Shown piece after piece: positions 1 to 9,714 of a stretch of 64,000 bases of DNA. The notes under the pieces are model-generated. The model saw only the letters and a list, made by a program, of their open reading frames with translations, made no database searches and had not been told where the DNA came from. This stretch comes from Aricia agestis (lineage: Eukaryota > Arthropoda > Insecta > Lepidoptera > Lycaenidae). The translations under genes were made by a program, and so were the position numbers. Within the stretch, counting starts at the first letter, position 1. Every line of letters begins with the position of its first letter. The stretch covers positions 92,001-156,000 of the forward strand of contig NC_056428.1 of assembly GCF_905147365.1 (NCBI RefSeq), written 5' to 3'.

Positions 1-87
1 TTTGTCAACAAATTAAGGATAAAATGTGACATGCAAACAATTGTCCCTTATTATGTATGGGGGAACAAGAGGTCCCATATAGGGGCC

Positions 88-129
<42 letters not shown>
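1..129 (+). mobile_element. 3' end of a TRAS-oriented telomeric LINE
   Basis: About 90 bases of non-coding sequence end in a run of 39 A (91-129) that passes directly into CCTAA repeats. A poly(A) tail followed by the CCTAA strand means the element's sense strand is the + strand, opposite to all other telomeric elements here. In silkworm, TRAS elements lie in the CCTAA strand and SART elements in the TTAGG strand, so this is inferred to be the 3' UTR end of a TRAS-type element. The body of the element lies outside the window. The subfamily cannot be told from so short a tail. Confidence 0.6.
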
Positions 130-132
<3 letters not shown>

Positions 133-191
133 AACCTAACCTAACCTAACCTAACCTAACCTAACCTAACCTAACCTAACCTAACCTAACC
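130..191. repeat. Telomeric (CCTAA)n block 1
   Basis: An uninterrupted array of about twelve CCTAA units, the canonical insect telomeric repeat read on its C-rich strand. It separates the + strand TRAS-like tail from the minus-strand element D, whose ORF1 reads straight into it. Confidence 0.95.
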
Positions 192-2653
192 CCGGCACCA
201 CCGGCTCCAGGCTCATGCGGCCGAGCCTTGTCGGAGGGAGCTCCTCTCCTGCGGCGCTTTTTCGAAGCGGGGGGCGGCTTCTTGCCTGTTGGACAGCCAC
301 CGCTTCCCAGGACGTGCCCGCTCTCCTTGCCGAGTGCTTCGCAGGAGAAGCAGTCGGGTTGCTTCTCCCGGCACTCGGCGGCCTTGTGCTCCGGTTTTCC
401 ACAGCGGAAGCAATTCCGACTGCGGTCTACCGGGCACTGGCATGTCGTCGCCAGGTGGCCGGTCTCAAGGCATCGGTAACACCGCATAGGCCTCGCGGCC
501 AGCAGTGTTACCTTCGCCGAAACCCAGCCCACTTGCAGCCGCTTCATGCCGATAAGCTTTTTAGCGGCCGCGACGGGGACGCTCAGCCACAACGAACCGT
601 CGCCCCACCTTCCAATCTTTATTGGGCCCGTCCTGATAGAGTTGGACGGGCACCCTCCCTCCCTCGAGACCGCCTCGATGACGTCGGCGGTCGTCGCAGA
701 GTCGTCCAGCCCGGCGATGCGCATTTCGACGCATTTCACCGGGCGTCCGATCTTCGCCACCTCCGGGTCCAACACCTCCCGCATCTTTGCGGCGAGGGCG
801 TCCGCTTTCTCGTTGGCGCCCACACCAGGTATGGTGAGAACGCGCGCGCCGGTTTGGGCCTGACGGAAGCGGAACTCAAGCTTGTCGATGTTGAGTTCCA
901 CCATCCCGGCCGTTGCGGCGTCTTTCGCCTTTAAAAGGACATCTTTGTAAGTGACCCCCTTCGCCGCGGCGCTCTCCATCAGCGTGACGGTGATGGCCGC
1001 GGTTGCGGGGGCACGGAGTTTCGCCCTCTTCTTTTTCTTGGGGGTGGCTTTAGCTGGAGTAGCTGCCCCTTTCTTCTTTTTAGACCTGCGCGGACCGACT
1101 GTGGTCCACGGGGCCTCGGCAGGAGGGGCGTTAGTGTTCTGCCCCCCCTTAGCTGCCTCCTGAGCGGCCATTGATGGTCGCTTCTTTCTCTTCTTTTGGG
1201 GCTTCACAGCCCTCTTCTCCGCGGGAGCAGCTGGCGGCTGTAAAGGAGCCGCCGCGCCGCCCGCCGAACTCTCGTCCGGTGCCTTCGCCGTCGCCGACTT
1301 TTTCGGCTTCGGTGTCTTCTTTTTTGAGGCCGCTGTTGGTGGGGCGCCGGATAATGGACCAGCACTGTCCGCCGCCAGTGGCGGCCTTCTTCGGGGCTCC
1401 GGGAGGAGCCTGTCCTCCAAGCCAGCAATCCTAGCAGTAAGCATGTTGCCGAAGGTCTCAATGTTGGATCGTGAGACCTCCGACAACATCTTTTGCAGGT
1501 CGTCAGCTGCGGGACCAGTGACGCGACGGCGGAGCTCCTCTAACTCCCGGCGCATCACGTTCACTTGGCGCAGAAGGCGGTCATTTTGCGCCTCCAGTGC
1601 CCGCATTTCCTCATTCATACCGCGGCCCCTCATCTCGGTGACGGCCACTTTGATAGACGCGACCGCCTCCTTGAGGGCCCGCTGGTAGGTCCCTTTCAGG
1701 TTGGAGGACCTTGTGGCGACCATGGTCACCATATCTAAGGCCCTCTCTACGTCAGCTGCCAGGTCGGCGCTGGTCTGATCCGTGTCCTCGGCCGGGACAG
1801 GGCTTGCGCGAAGGGAGGCTCGCGCTTCCCTCGCCTCTCGTGCTTCCCGCGCCGCCCGGGCTACCTCCTCGACTTTCGCCCTGAATGTAGCCCGGCGTTC
1901 CTCCTCCTTCTCCTTGTTAAGCTCTGCTTGAGCTCTTCCAAAGCCGACGTATTGGCCGTTGGTTGCTGGCCGGCCACGTCCCTTCTTTGCTTTGGGCACC
2001 GCCCCTTTACTGATGGGCGGCTCCATGTCGTCATCTGAATTGCGCCTTTTCAGGTGCGTCCTAGCCGGTGGTATTGTGGGCAGGCCCTCGGAGTCCATTG
2101 ATATGTCCGAGGCAGTATCGTCGGAGTCCGCGGGCCAGTCCTCACTGTCACGTCCGGTGGAATGGTCTCGTCCTTGTGGTGGTGGTACGGAGAATTCGCG
2201 CATCACGTCACGCAGAACGACGCGAGGTGAACGCGTCAACCCCATACCGACCTCTTCATCATGTCCAGGTGTGCCGGGTTTCGGCTCGGCAACGTCCCGC
2301 CACTGCAGCACAGGCGGCAGGTTGGGTACGTCTCGGATCGGACAACCCCGCTCCTTCTTTCTCTGCGCCAATCTCCTTACCCGCTCCGAGCCGTTAGGCT
2401 GGTAGACGGAGAAGTCTACGTCCTCATCCGTAATTGCGTCCGCCGCCGGCGCGGTTAGGTGCGCCGGCTTCGGAAACTCGCGCGTTGTCGCGCCCACTCC
2501 TTCTTTCGCCGTTGCAACGGCCCCCTTACCCTCACACGCAGTTGGTGCCGCCCCCGTATACGTGCGGCAGACTCCCGGAGAACCGGGAGTGCGGGATTCT
2601 CCAGTGGAACTGGTACCCGCCCGGGGAGTATTTTCCAAGATGCGTTTCTCCAT
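176..2653 (-). CDS. ORF1 (Gag-like) of element D, end replaced by telomere repeat
   Basis: Open frame of 825 residues on the minus strand, starting at the ATG at 2653. It is an R1-clade ORF1 protein, the RNA-binding partner that packages LINE RNA and takes it to telomeres. Visible parts are an acidic, Ser-rich N-terminal region; a basic RGRP AT-hook-like stretch near residue 230; a heptad-rich, Arg/Glu/Ala-rich likely coiled coil at about 245-390; a Lys/Ala/Pro-rich linker at about 430-570; and three C-terminal Cys/His zinc knuckles, including CYRCLETGHLATTC and CFRCGKPEHKAAEC, at about 690-770. The last residues, VRLG, are telomeric repeat, and TTAGG supplies the stop codon. Copy C shows the native end 16 codons further on. 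The start matches element B, where the protein also begins MEKRI. Reading frame is intact up to the break. Confidence 0.8.
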   Translation of the reverse strand: MEKRILENTPRAGTSSTGESRTPGSPGVCRTYTGAAPTACEGKGAVATAKEGVGATTREFPKPAHLTAPAADAITDEDVDFSVYQPNGSERVRRLAQRKKERGCPIRDVPNLPPVLQWRDVAEPKPGTPGHDEEVGMGLTRSPRVVLRDVMREFSVPPPQGRDHSTGRDSEDWPADSDDTASDISMDSEGLPTIPPARTHLKRRNSDDDMEPPISKGAVPKAKKGRGRPATNGQYVGFGRAQAELNKEKEEERRATFRAKVEEVARAAREAREAREARASLRASPVPAEDTDQTSADLAADVERALDMVTMVATRSSNLKGTYQRALKEAVASIKVAVTEMRGRGMNEEMRALEAQNDRLLRQVNVMRRELEELRRRVTGPAADDLQKMLSEVSRSNIETFGNMLTARIAGLEDRLLPEPRRRPPLAADSAGPLSGAPPTAASKKKTPKPKKSATAKAPDESSAGGAAAPLQPPAAPAEKRAVKPQKKRKKRPSMAAQEAAKGGQNTNAPPAEAPWTTVGPRRSKKKKGAATPAKATPKKKKRAKLRAPATAAITVTLMESAAAKGVTYKDVLLKAKDAATAGMVELNIDKLEFRFRQAQTGARVLTIPGVGANEKADALAAKMREVLDPEVAKIGRPVKCVEMRIAGLDDSATTADVIEAVSREGGCPSNSIRTGPIKIGRWGDGSLWLSVPVAAAKKLIGMKRLQVGWVSAKVTLLAARPMRCYRCLETGHLATTCQCPVDRSRNCFRCGKPEHKAAECREKQPDCFSCEALGKESGHVLGSGGCPTGKKPPPASKKRRRRGAPSDKARPHEPGAGGAGVRLG

Positions 2654-3045
2654 GATGTGATCTTTAGAGGGAGATTCTGCCCTAGTGCCCTTGCGACGTA
2701 AGCCACCTGCTCGCCACGCATCCCAAGGCCGGGCACCACAAACCGGGGATTAGGGACCCACGGGTCCATCCATCCACAAACACACTCACACATTTAGACG
2801 CAGAAACACACGCTGATGTAGAGAAGAGTTAACCAAAATGAGAAAGATAGCATAGAGAAGGCGGTGAAAAGATAGACAAAATAAAAGAAACAACAAACGA
2901 AGAGCAAACTATAAAAAGAGAGAAAGACAGGAAAGACCGGCGTTCAGCCATCCTGGATACGTCACTTCGTGTAAAGGGCGGGGTGGCGTACCCAGGCGCC
3001 CAGGGACACGAACGTGGACGGACCGGTATCGCCCCCATCGCCGCC
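192..3045 (-). mobile_element. SART-like telomeric LINE, copy D, 3'-truncated
   Basis: Minus-strand element with a 5' UTR (2654-3045) and one long ORF (ORF1), then an abrupt join to TTAGG repeats inside the end of ORF1. ORF2, the 3' UTR and poly(A) are all missing. The 5' UTR shares blocks with that of element B, for example around 2690-2800 and 9765-9900, including a common segment ending in the words GCTGATGTAGAGAAG. The 5' end abuts telomeric repeat at 3046. Loss of the 3' side is unusual for a LINE, because reverse transcription starts there and truncation normally affects the 5' side. Recombination or break repair is therefore more likely than aborted insertion. Confidence 0.8.
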
Positions 3046-3057
3046 AACCTAACCTAA

Positions 3058-3060
<3 letters not shown>
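3046..3060. repeat. Telomeric CCTAA block 2
   Basis: Three CCTAA units between the 5' end of element D and the poly(A) tail, seen as T on this strand, of element A. So short a spacer shows that element A inserted within a few repeats of D's 5' boundary. Confidence 0.9.
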
Positions 3061-3095
<35 letters not shown>

Positions 3096-3809
3096 CCGGA
3101 GGGGGAAATGCATTACGCATACCACCCAGGCGCAGGGGGCGACCCGAGTGGTTATGTGGGACTCCCGTAGCTAATGAGACCACGGTATACCCACTAAAAC
3201 CCCCCCCCCATCTTCCGCCACGCCGCATATTGACGGGGCCACAGGAACGATACACACATCTGCGACCCCGCCAGCGGCCCGAAGACTCCACGATGGGCGC
3301 ACAACACATGCGCCCTCCTCCTCGGCCCCCACCAAGGCTGTAGCAGACGCCCCCCGAGTCTGCTACTTGGAGGCCATGTGGCAGATCAGGTCTGTGGCTC
3401 TGCCACCGACCACACCTCGGCCGCAGAGGATAGGGCAAGCGGCGCACCGTAATACCTACTTGCCTCCTCCTCTGCGGCCCCACCAATGCCGTTCAAACGG
3501 AACGGCCCCGCCAGCTCGCAGGGGGGGTAGGGAAAGCGGCAACCTACCACAATGCCTCTCCCCCCCGCGATCCGTCCTCGGCCGCAGAGGATAGGGCAAG
3601 CGGCGCACCGTAATACCTACTTGCCTCTTCCTCTGCGGCCCCACCTCGGTGCGCATCCGCAGCGGACTCCTCCAGTCCGCTGGGAGCGCCCTCCTCGGGC
3701 CAGGCGGCGACACCGGCCGGCCCTGGTTGCCTCTTCGCTTCACCGCGGTTGTCCAAGCCGTGGTTACTAGAGCCCCACCGCCACGACAAGGCGTGCAACC
3801 ATCGGGGGG
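3061..3809 (-). mobile_element. SART-like telomeric LINE, copy A, 3' UTR only
   Basis: A T-run of 35 (poly(A) on the minus strand) is followed by a GC-rich 714-base segment and then CCTAA repeats. No reverse transcriptase coding is present, so this is a strongly 5'-truncated copy holding only 3' UTR. It shares three short blocks with the ends of B and C: a GAAATGCATTACGCAT-type word next to the tail, TATGTGGGACTCCC, and ACCCACTAAAACCC. It also carries two near-identical stem-loops (about 3417-3480 and 3575-3642) with arms GGCCGCAGAGGA and TCCTCTGCGGCC. Outside these blocks it differs from B, suggesting a separate subfamily. Confidence 0.75.
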
Positions 3810-3826
3810 AACCTAACCTAACCTAA

Positions 3827-3828
<2 letters not shown>
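3810..3828. repeat. Telomeric CCTAA block 3
   Basis: About four CCTAA units between the truncated 5' side of element A and the 3' poly(A) tail of element B. Confidence 0.9.
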
Positions 3829-3893
<65 letters not shown>

Positions 3894-4232
3894 CCGGTGG
3901 GAAATGCATTACGCATTCCCGGCAACCCGGGGGAAAGGCCGCCGGGATATGTGGGGCTCCCCAGGTGCTTCGGTAAAGAGGAACACCCGGGTTTACCCAC
4001 TAAAACCCACCGGTGCCTCCTTCCTCCGCTACGCTGCTGGGCCACCGGACCCGCCTACGGGGGCGATATCTGCGGCAGCCCAGTTAGCGGTGTCTGCTTG
4101 TACAGACTCCTCCGCTGCGAGCTAATAGCTGCTTAAACCTCCGGGGAGCAGCCCGAGGCACCGGGCGCTCTTCTACCGGGCAGGGCTCGTGCAATGGGCA
4201 GCGAATTCCCCAATCCTCCGCCCAAGCCCCGT

Positions 4233-7200
4233 TTACGGCGGGAGCTGGCGTTCGTGTATAGCGCGCCTGCGCCCTCCGCGCCGTCTTCGAACGGGATCTG
4301 CAGCCACGTCCGCTTCTCTTTCCCGTTCGGCAGCCTCTTTCTGCGAGATGACAGCCTCGCAGAAGTCGGCTATAGCGTCATATCCTTGGCTCGACCGAAC
4401 CATAGCTGTCACTATGGCCGGGAGACTGAGGTCGTATCCGATGGTTGCGCAGAGCACCGCTCGTTGCTCCGCCCATGCCGGGCAGTCCTCGAGCGTGTGC
4501 TGCGCTGTGTCGTCTCCGTGATCGCAGTGGTGGCACTGCGTCGTCGGTTCTCTCCTAGCCGTGCGATGCAGGTAATGGCCGAAACACCCGTGCCCAGTCA
4601 ACATCTGCACCATACGGAAGGTGAGGGTGCCTTTGCAGTGGGTTACCCACGTCTCCAGGTGCGGTCGAAATGCCGCCGCCACTGCACGTCCAGCCGTTGG
4701 AGTCGCCAACCTGTCCTCCCAAGTGCGCATTATAATTATGCGAGCCTGACGCCTCCACCGTGTGGTCAGTTCAAGGGAAACTCTGTCTCCTCTCTCCTTA
4801 AACTCCACCGTGCGATAGTAAATTTCGCTCAGAACCCGCGCTTCCAAGTCCCAAGGCGGAGTTCTGGCGAGGATGAGCGCTGCTTCGCAGGATATGGTGC
4901 GGTATCCGCGGATGATTCGCAGCGCCATCGATCGCTGTGGGCTTCGTAGTAGCGCCCTGGTCTGGGCGTTAAGATGTTCCGCCCAGACGGGAGCTCCATA
5001 CAGGGCCATGGACTGAAGTACCCCGTTATAGAGCCGCCGACAAGTTGACCCAGGACCCCCCAAGTTGGGCAGGAGGCGTCCAAGGGCTACGGCCGTCTTC
5101 TTTAGTCGAGGTACCAACCGGCGGAAATGAGCGACGAAGGACCACCTGGAGTCCAACACCAGACCCAAGTATTTCAGTTCCGTTCCGATCGGCACCTGAA
5201 TGTCTCCAATGGGGAGGATCGAGTTAGCAGGAGGGCGCCTTCGGGGGCCATGGAAGAAAATGGCCTCTGTTTTGTGTAGCGCGACTCGGACCCCTAGCGC
5301 TTCAATGCGTGCCACCACCAATGCCGCTCCGACTCTTGCCAGGCGGATGGCTTCTTCGTACGTCTCGCCTTGAGCCAGCATAAAAGTGTCGTCGGCGTAA
5401 GCTACGATTCTGAGCCCTCGGAGTAGTGCCGCACGCAGAAGGCGATCGAATCCAATGTTCCACAGGAGAGGGCCGAGGACGGACCCCTGTGGAACACCGC
5501 ACTCAGTCGCGATCCGGACTACAACACCGTCGCGGCCGACGCAGATTATCACATGGCCTCTAAGGTACCTCCTGATGATCTTCCGGAGGTACCATGGCAC
5601 GTTGTGATATCGGAGGCCTGCCTCGATGGATTCAAAGGGCAACGTATTGAAGGCATTGGCGATGTCAAAAGACACCGCCAACACTACTTTGCCATTCGCA
5701 ATCTGCTCCTCCGTATGCTCCTTGACCTGGAGGATTGCGTCTATTGTCGAGCGTTGCGACCGGAAGCCATACTGCGCCTCAGAGAGGTTTGGCCCCTCTC
5801 GCTCTAGGTGTTTTATGACTCTAGACGCAATCACCCTCTCCAAGAGTTTTCCGGCTTCGTCCAGTAGGACGATAGGTCTGTAGGCCGACGGAGAGTCGGC
5901 GGGACGACCTTCCTTTCTCAGCAAAACGACCCTACCTTCCTTCCAGCATTCAGGAAATTCCGCCTGCACCAAACATGCACTAAATAGTTCCCTCATTCTG
6001 TCCTTGAGCGGGCCCATCGACTTAACCCACACTCGACCAGGGATCCCATCGGGGCCTGGGGCAGTCTTTCGCCCACTTAGTTTGAGAATGGCGGCCTCCA
6101 TCTCGCTTTCCGATACAGGTGCCACTTCCTCGCCTGTGGCCGGCTCTATATCTTCGAGAGGCTCCAAGTTTGTCGCAGCTGGGAAAAGCGCCGACAGGAT
6201 ATCAGGCAGCTGCTCTGGGGGCAATGTCTCCAGTGCTGGAGGACCACGGCCGAACTTGTTCCGCACTGAACGGTACGGACGACCCCATGGGTCCCGATTA
6301 AGGTCCTCCAGCATCTCCTCCCGAGCAGTTTCTTTAGCCATCCTGATGGCCACGCGTAGCGCGTTTTTGGCGGCTCTATACTCTGTCTCGAGTCTCCTCT
6401 CTAGAGATTCATTCCTGGTCCTGCGCACTCGCTGCCTCTGGTACGGCCGGCGCGCCCTGATGCATTGGTGCCGGAGCTCCGCGATCTCATCCGTCCACCA
6501 ATACACCTGTCTTTTCTCTGGGCGGCTCTTCGCACGGGGCATCGCGGCATCGCAAATCCTGGTGAGGGCCCCGCGAAACCAGAGCGCCTCCTCATTGACG
6601 GCGATGGGAGCTGTAGGCTTTGGTGTCCACGCCTCAATCAGTACCGCTTCGTCGAGCGCCTCGTTGTCCATCTTCGTCAGCGCCCAGCGTGGAAACTGGG
6701 GCGCACTCGCTGGTGGTCGCAGGTCAGCCTGTACTACACATGAGGGGGAGACGCTAAATCGGATGTATTGATGATCTGACAGCGTCTCGACATCCCCAAC
6801 TACTCTCCAGTCATGGACCAGATCTCCAACCGCGGGACTGGCAAAGGAGAGATCGACAATTGAGCTCCCCTGATGCCGGACGCAGGTAGGTGCGTTCCCG
6901 CGGTTTAAAAGCGAGAGACCAGTCATGATGGCCCACTCCAACACGGCGTCACCACGGGCGTCAGTCACGTGAGACCCCCAGGCAGAATGCTTGGCGTTAA
7001 AATCGCCGGCGACAAGAACGGGCCTAGGAGCCGCTCTCAAGGCTGCCGCCTGCAATTCGCCCAGGAAGTCCTCGAATTCGGCGAGGTTTTTATTGGGGGA
7101 GAAGTAAACGCCGAAGATCGTGTACTCCCCCCAGTCCACCGCAACAAATCCTTGGCCCCTGTCCCGCTGTACAAGCGGTGGGCCGGCTTCGGAAGTGTAA

Positions 7201-7376
7201 ATGGCGATGGAACCCGGCATGTCTCCTATCCAGTTGGTGCGGGTGGGGACATAGTAGGGCTCGGCCACAATTGCGACATCTACCTGCCACTGCGCAAGAA
7301 CCTGGAGGAGCAAATCCTGGGCGCCAGCGCAGTGGTTCAGGTTCGTCTGGAGAAACTGTGATGGTTGTCTAGCCAT
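4233..7376 (-). CDS. ORF2: endonuclease-reverse transcriptase of telomeric LINE B
   Basis: 1047 residues, intact. An apurinic/apyrimidinic-like endonuclease domain fills about residues 1-225, with TNLN near 11, AEPYY at 38-42, GDFN at 124-127 and a SDH motif near 200. In R1-clade telomeric LINEs this domain cuts the telomeric repeat itself. The reverse transcriptase follows at about 430-720, with FDIANAFN, GVPQGSVLGP and the catalytic YADD near residue 660. A C-terminal Cys/His finger, C-x2-C-x8-9-H-x4-C (CHHC...H...C, near 945), is typical of the clade. The start codon overlaps the ORF1 stop in the octamer ATGGCTAG (7369-7376), suggesting coupled translation. Length agrees with SART/TRAS ORF2 proteins. 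No stop codon or frameshift was seen. Confidence 0.92.
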   Translation of the reverse strand: MARQPSQFLQTNLNHCAGAQDLLLQVLAQWQVDVAIVAEPYYVPTRTNWIGDMPGSIAIYTSEAGPPLVQRDRGQGFVAVDWGEYTIFGVYFSPNKNLAEFEDFLGELQAAALRAAPRPVLVAGDFNAKHSAWGSHVTDARGDAVLEWAIMTGLSLLNRGNAPTCVRHQGSSIVDLSFASPAVGDLVHDWRVVGDVETLSDHQYIRFSVSPSCVVQADLRPPASAPQFPRWALTKMDNEALDEAVLIEAWTPKPTAPIAVNEEALWFRGALTRICDAAMPRAKSRPEKRQVYWWTDEIAELRHQCIRARRPYQRQRVRRTRNESLERRLETEYRAAKNALRVAIRMAKETAREEMLEDLNRDPWGRPYRSVRNKFGRGPPALETLPPEQLPDILSALFPAATNLEPLEDIEPATGEEVAPVSESEMEAAILKLSGRKTAPGPDGIPGRVWVKSMGPLKDRMRELFSACLVQAEFPECWKEGRVVLLRKEGRPADSPSAYRPIVLLDEAGKLLERVIASRVIKHLEREGPNLSEAQYGFRSQRSTIDAILQVKEHTEEQIANGKVVLAVSFDIANAFNTLPFESIEAGLRYHNVPWYLRKIIRRYLRGHVIICVGRDGVVVRIATECGVPQGSVLGPLLWNIGFDRLLRAALLRGLRIVAYADDTFMLAQGETYEEAIRLARVGAALVVARIEALGVRVALHKTEAIFFHGPRRRPPANSILPIGDIQVPIGTELKYLGLVLDSRWSFVAHFRRLVPRLKKTAVALGRLLPNLGGPGSTCRRLYNGVLQSMALYGAPVWAEHLNAQTRALLRSPQRSMALRIIRGYRTISCEAALILARTPPWDLEARVLSEIYYRTVEFKERGDRVSLELTTRWRRQARIIIMRTWEDRLATPTAGRAVAAAFRPHLETWVTHCKGTLTFRMVQMLTGHGCFGHYLHRTARREPTTQCHHCDHGDDTAQHTLEDCPAWAEQRAVLCATIGYDLSLPAIVTAMVRSSQGYDAIADFCEAVISQKEAAEREREADVAADPVRRRRGGRRRAIHERQLPP

Positions 7377-9714
7377 TATTGGTCTCCATCAGTTCCTCCT
7401 GTCTGGCCTGTGGCCGACCCGTCGTTCGAGACTTTGCTCTTCCTTTACGCCCTTTCTTCGGAGGGGCACATCCTTTACCGCCCGCAGTGTGGTTCGAGTT
7501 TCTACCCGCCGCTGCGCAGACAACGCAATGGGGCTTCGCACGGCAGTCGGAGGCCTTATGACCCGCCTGACCGCACCGGTAGCATAGCTGGCCCCTGTCC
7601 ACCTCTGATTCACATCGCCGCGCTGTATGACCCACCTCCAGGCAACGGTAACATTTCATAATACGCGGTTCTAATAGCTGAACTCGCGCCGAGCTCCAGC
7701 CAACGAGAAGGCGGCCCGCAGCCACCAGGGTGTTGGCGGCAGCTACGGGACACTGCACCCACATAGTGCCGGTTCCTCCGGGACCGGCGCGGATGTCGCC
7801 CCCCTTTACGTGTTCCGGGGAGCAAGTCGTACTTGTAATAACCGCAGCTATTACATCCTCCTTCGTTACGGAGTCGTCCAGACCAGAAATGCGTACGTCA
7901 AAGCATTTTACCGGTCTGGCGACTCTGGCTATTCCTGCCAAGACACTGCGCAGCCTCTCCGCAAAGCGGTCAGCCATCTCACTGGTTGCGGTGCTCGGGA
8001 GTTCCATTATTCGGGCTCCTGTGGCTGTATGCCTGCATTGGACGCCCTCTGTCAGACCCAGGTCCGCCAGGTTGATTTGTTGGCGGGCCTTTTCAATGAC
8101 GTCTTTGTAGCTAGCGCCACGTTCCACTGCGTCGTGCTGTAGCGTGACGACTACCGCGGCCGCAGTGGGAGCGACGTTTCTCCTCCTCCTCGGCCTGCTC
8201 CTGGGATTCGGTCTTCGGAAAGCTTTGGAGGCCCCCTTAGTCCCTGCCTTCGTCGTATCCAGTTGTGTCTTAGCCGAGTTTGTCGCGTCCGGTTGAGTTT
8301 TCCTCCTTCCTTTCTTTCGAACCACCGTACTCCAGCCCTCTCTTTCCGTCGAGGGACCGGGAACAGCAGCAGCTGATGAGGCCGGCGGTTGTTCTGCCGG
8401 CTTCTCTTTTTGGATCTTCTTCTTTCCCTTCCTGGCGTTTTCAGGTGCAGCTGCTGGTGGTGATGGAGCCGCTGCTGCTCTAGCTGTCGTCGCCCGAGCT
8501 GGAGTCGCCGATTGCCGGGGGGGCCCAGCCTGTGGGATGGTGGGCCAATCCTCAGTAAGGCGAGTACCAGCTGCGTTATTCCTTTGATCCGCTGCGAGCG
8601 GCGGACGGAGCCTCTTTTCTGGGAGCAAGCGTCCCTGCAGTCCCTCGATGCGTGCGTTGACCATGTTCGAGGTCCTTTCCATGATGGAGCGAGAGAACTC
8701 CTCGAACATGGTCCGCAGTATTGAGACTGACAACTCTTCAGATCCGCTTTTTGGTGTTGGAGCTCTGTTCGTTTCACCGACCAGGGGAGGGGGTCTTGAT
8801 GGAGTATCATGTACCAGACTCGCCTCCTCCTGCAGTCGTGAAAGTTCCTCCCGGAGGCGAAGGTTTTCAGCCTCCAACCTTATTGTCTCCTCTCTGAGAG
8901 TCGCGAGGCCTAGGACAGACTCCTCAACCTTCGCTTCTCCTTCCCTCAGGGCCTTCGTGAAGGTACCCTTCAGGTTGCCACTTTTCGTGCGGACCATTTT
9001 GATTAACTCTAGGCCCTGCTCCCCCATAACTTTAAGTTTGGTGGCGGGCGGGAGTTTTTCAAATGCCGCTTTTTCGGCCTGTATTTTCGCAGCTTGAGCT
9101 GCTTTTCGCTGAGCTAGCTTGAGCGCCTTAGCTACGTCTTTTTCAGCCTGCAAACGGAGATCCTCTTGCTCCAATTCAAGGAGATTCCGTTTAGCTGCAG
9201 CCATCTCTATATAATCCCCTGATGTAGGGGGGCGTCCTCGTCCTCTTTTGGCGGATTTCCTCTTCCGAGTTTCCGAGCGGAAAGACCTTTCGGAGCCTCC
9301 GTCGTCTGAGCCGGACAAGGACAAAGACAGTCTTCGCTTGCCCCTCAAACTCCCACCTGCTCGATCGCGTGATGAAGCGCGAGAGCTTCCGGCTGTCCTC
9401 ATGGTGTAGGCAGAACAGTCGGAGTCGTCAATCCGTTCCAAGAGCACCGTCGGTGTCCGTTTTGCTGAGCATAGGTCATTGGTAAAGCAGATCGAGTCCG
9501 TTGCCGGTGCGGTGAGGAGCACCGGTCCCGGACTATCGCGCGTAATCGCGCCCTCTTCCACACTACTCGCCGCCGTAGCGGCCCCCTCTTCACACGCAAT
9601 GATGGCACCCCCCGTATACGTGGGCCAGACTCCTGATTGTGAACCAGGAGTGCGGGATTCTCCGACTGAGTCGGTACCCGCCCGGGGACTTATTTTTTCA
9701 ATGCGCTTCTCCAT
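7369..9714 (-). CDS. ORF1 (Gag-like nucleocapsid) of telomeric LINE B
   Basis: 781 residues, intact, starting MEKRI like copy D. Visible parts: a Ser/Arg-rich basic region around 110-160 containing KRKSAKRGRGRPP, which looks like a nuclear signal with an AT-hook core; a long Glu/Lys/Ala-rich likely coiled coil at about 170-315; a Pro/Ala/Lys linker at about 380-520; and three C-terminal zinc knuckles (CYRCLEVGHTARRC, CYRCGQAGHKASDC and a longer third CVVC...H...C) near 680-750. In the family ORF1 binds element RNA and directs the complex to telomeres. It overlaps ORF2 by eight bases. It is clearly related to D ORF1 at both ends but divergent in the middle, so B and D are different subfamilies. 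Confidence 0.88.
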   Translation of the reverse strand: MEKRIEKISPRAGTDSVGESRTPGSQSGVWPTYTGGAIIACEEGAATAASSVEEGAITRDSPGPVLLTAPATDSICFTNDLCSAKRTPTVLLERIDDSDCSAYTMRTAGSSRASSRDRAGGSLRGKRRLSLSLSGSDDGGSERSFRSETRKRKSAKRGRGRPPTSGDYIEMAAAKRNLLELEQEDLRLQAEKDVAKALKLAQRKAAQAAKIQAEKAAFEKLPPATKLKVMGEQGLELIKMVRTKSGNLKGTFTKALREGEAKVEESVLGLATLREETIRLEAENLRLREELSRLQEEASLVHDTPSRPPPLVGETNRAPTPKSGSEELSVSILRTMFEEFSRSIMERTSNMVNARIEGLQGRLLPEKRLRPPLAADQRNNAAGTRLTEDWPTIPQAGPPRQSATPARATTARAAAAPSPPAAAPENARKGKKKIQKEKPAEQPPASSAAAVPGPSTEREGWSTVVRKKGRRKTQPDATNSAKTQLDTTKAGTKGASKAFRRPNPRSRPRRRRNVAPTAAAVVVTLQHDAVERGASYKDVIEKARQQINLADLGLTEGVQCRHTATGARIMELPSTATSEMADRFAERLRSVLAGIARVARPVKCFDVRISGLDDSVTKEDVIAAVITSTTCSPEHVKGGDIRAGPGGTGTMWVQCPVAAANTLVAAGRLLVGWSSARVQLLEPRIMKCYRCLEVGHTARRCESEVDRGQLCYRCGQAGHKASDCRAKPHCVVCAAAGRNSNHTAGGKGCAPPKKGRKGRAKSRTTGRPQARQEELMETNNG

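Noticed and set aside
3049..3486. Minus-strand frames ending in poly-Lys then RLG
   Set aside because: They are translations of poly(A) tails and TTAGG repeats at the ends of LINE 3' UTRs.
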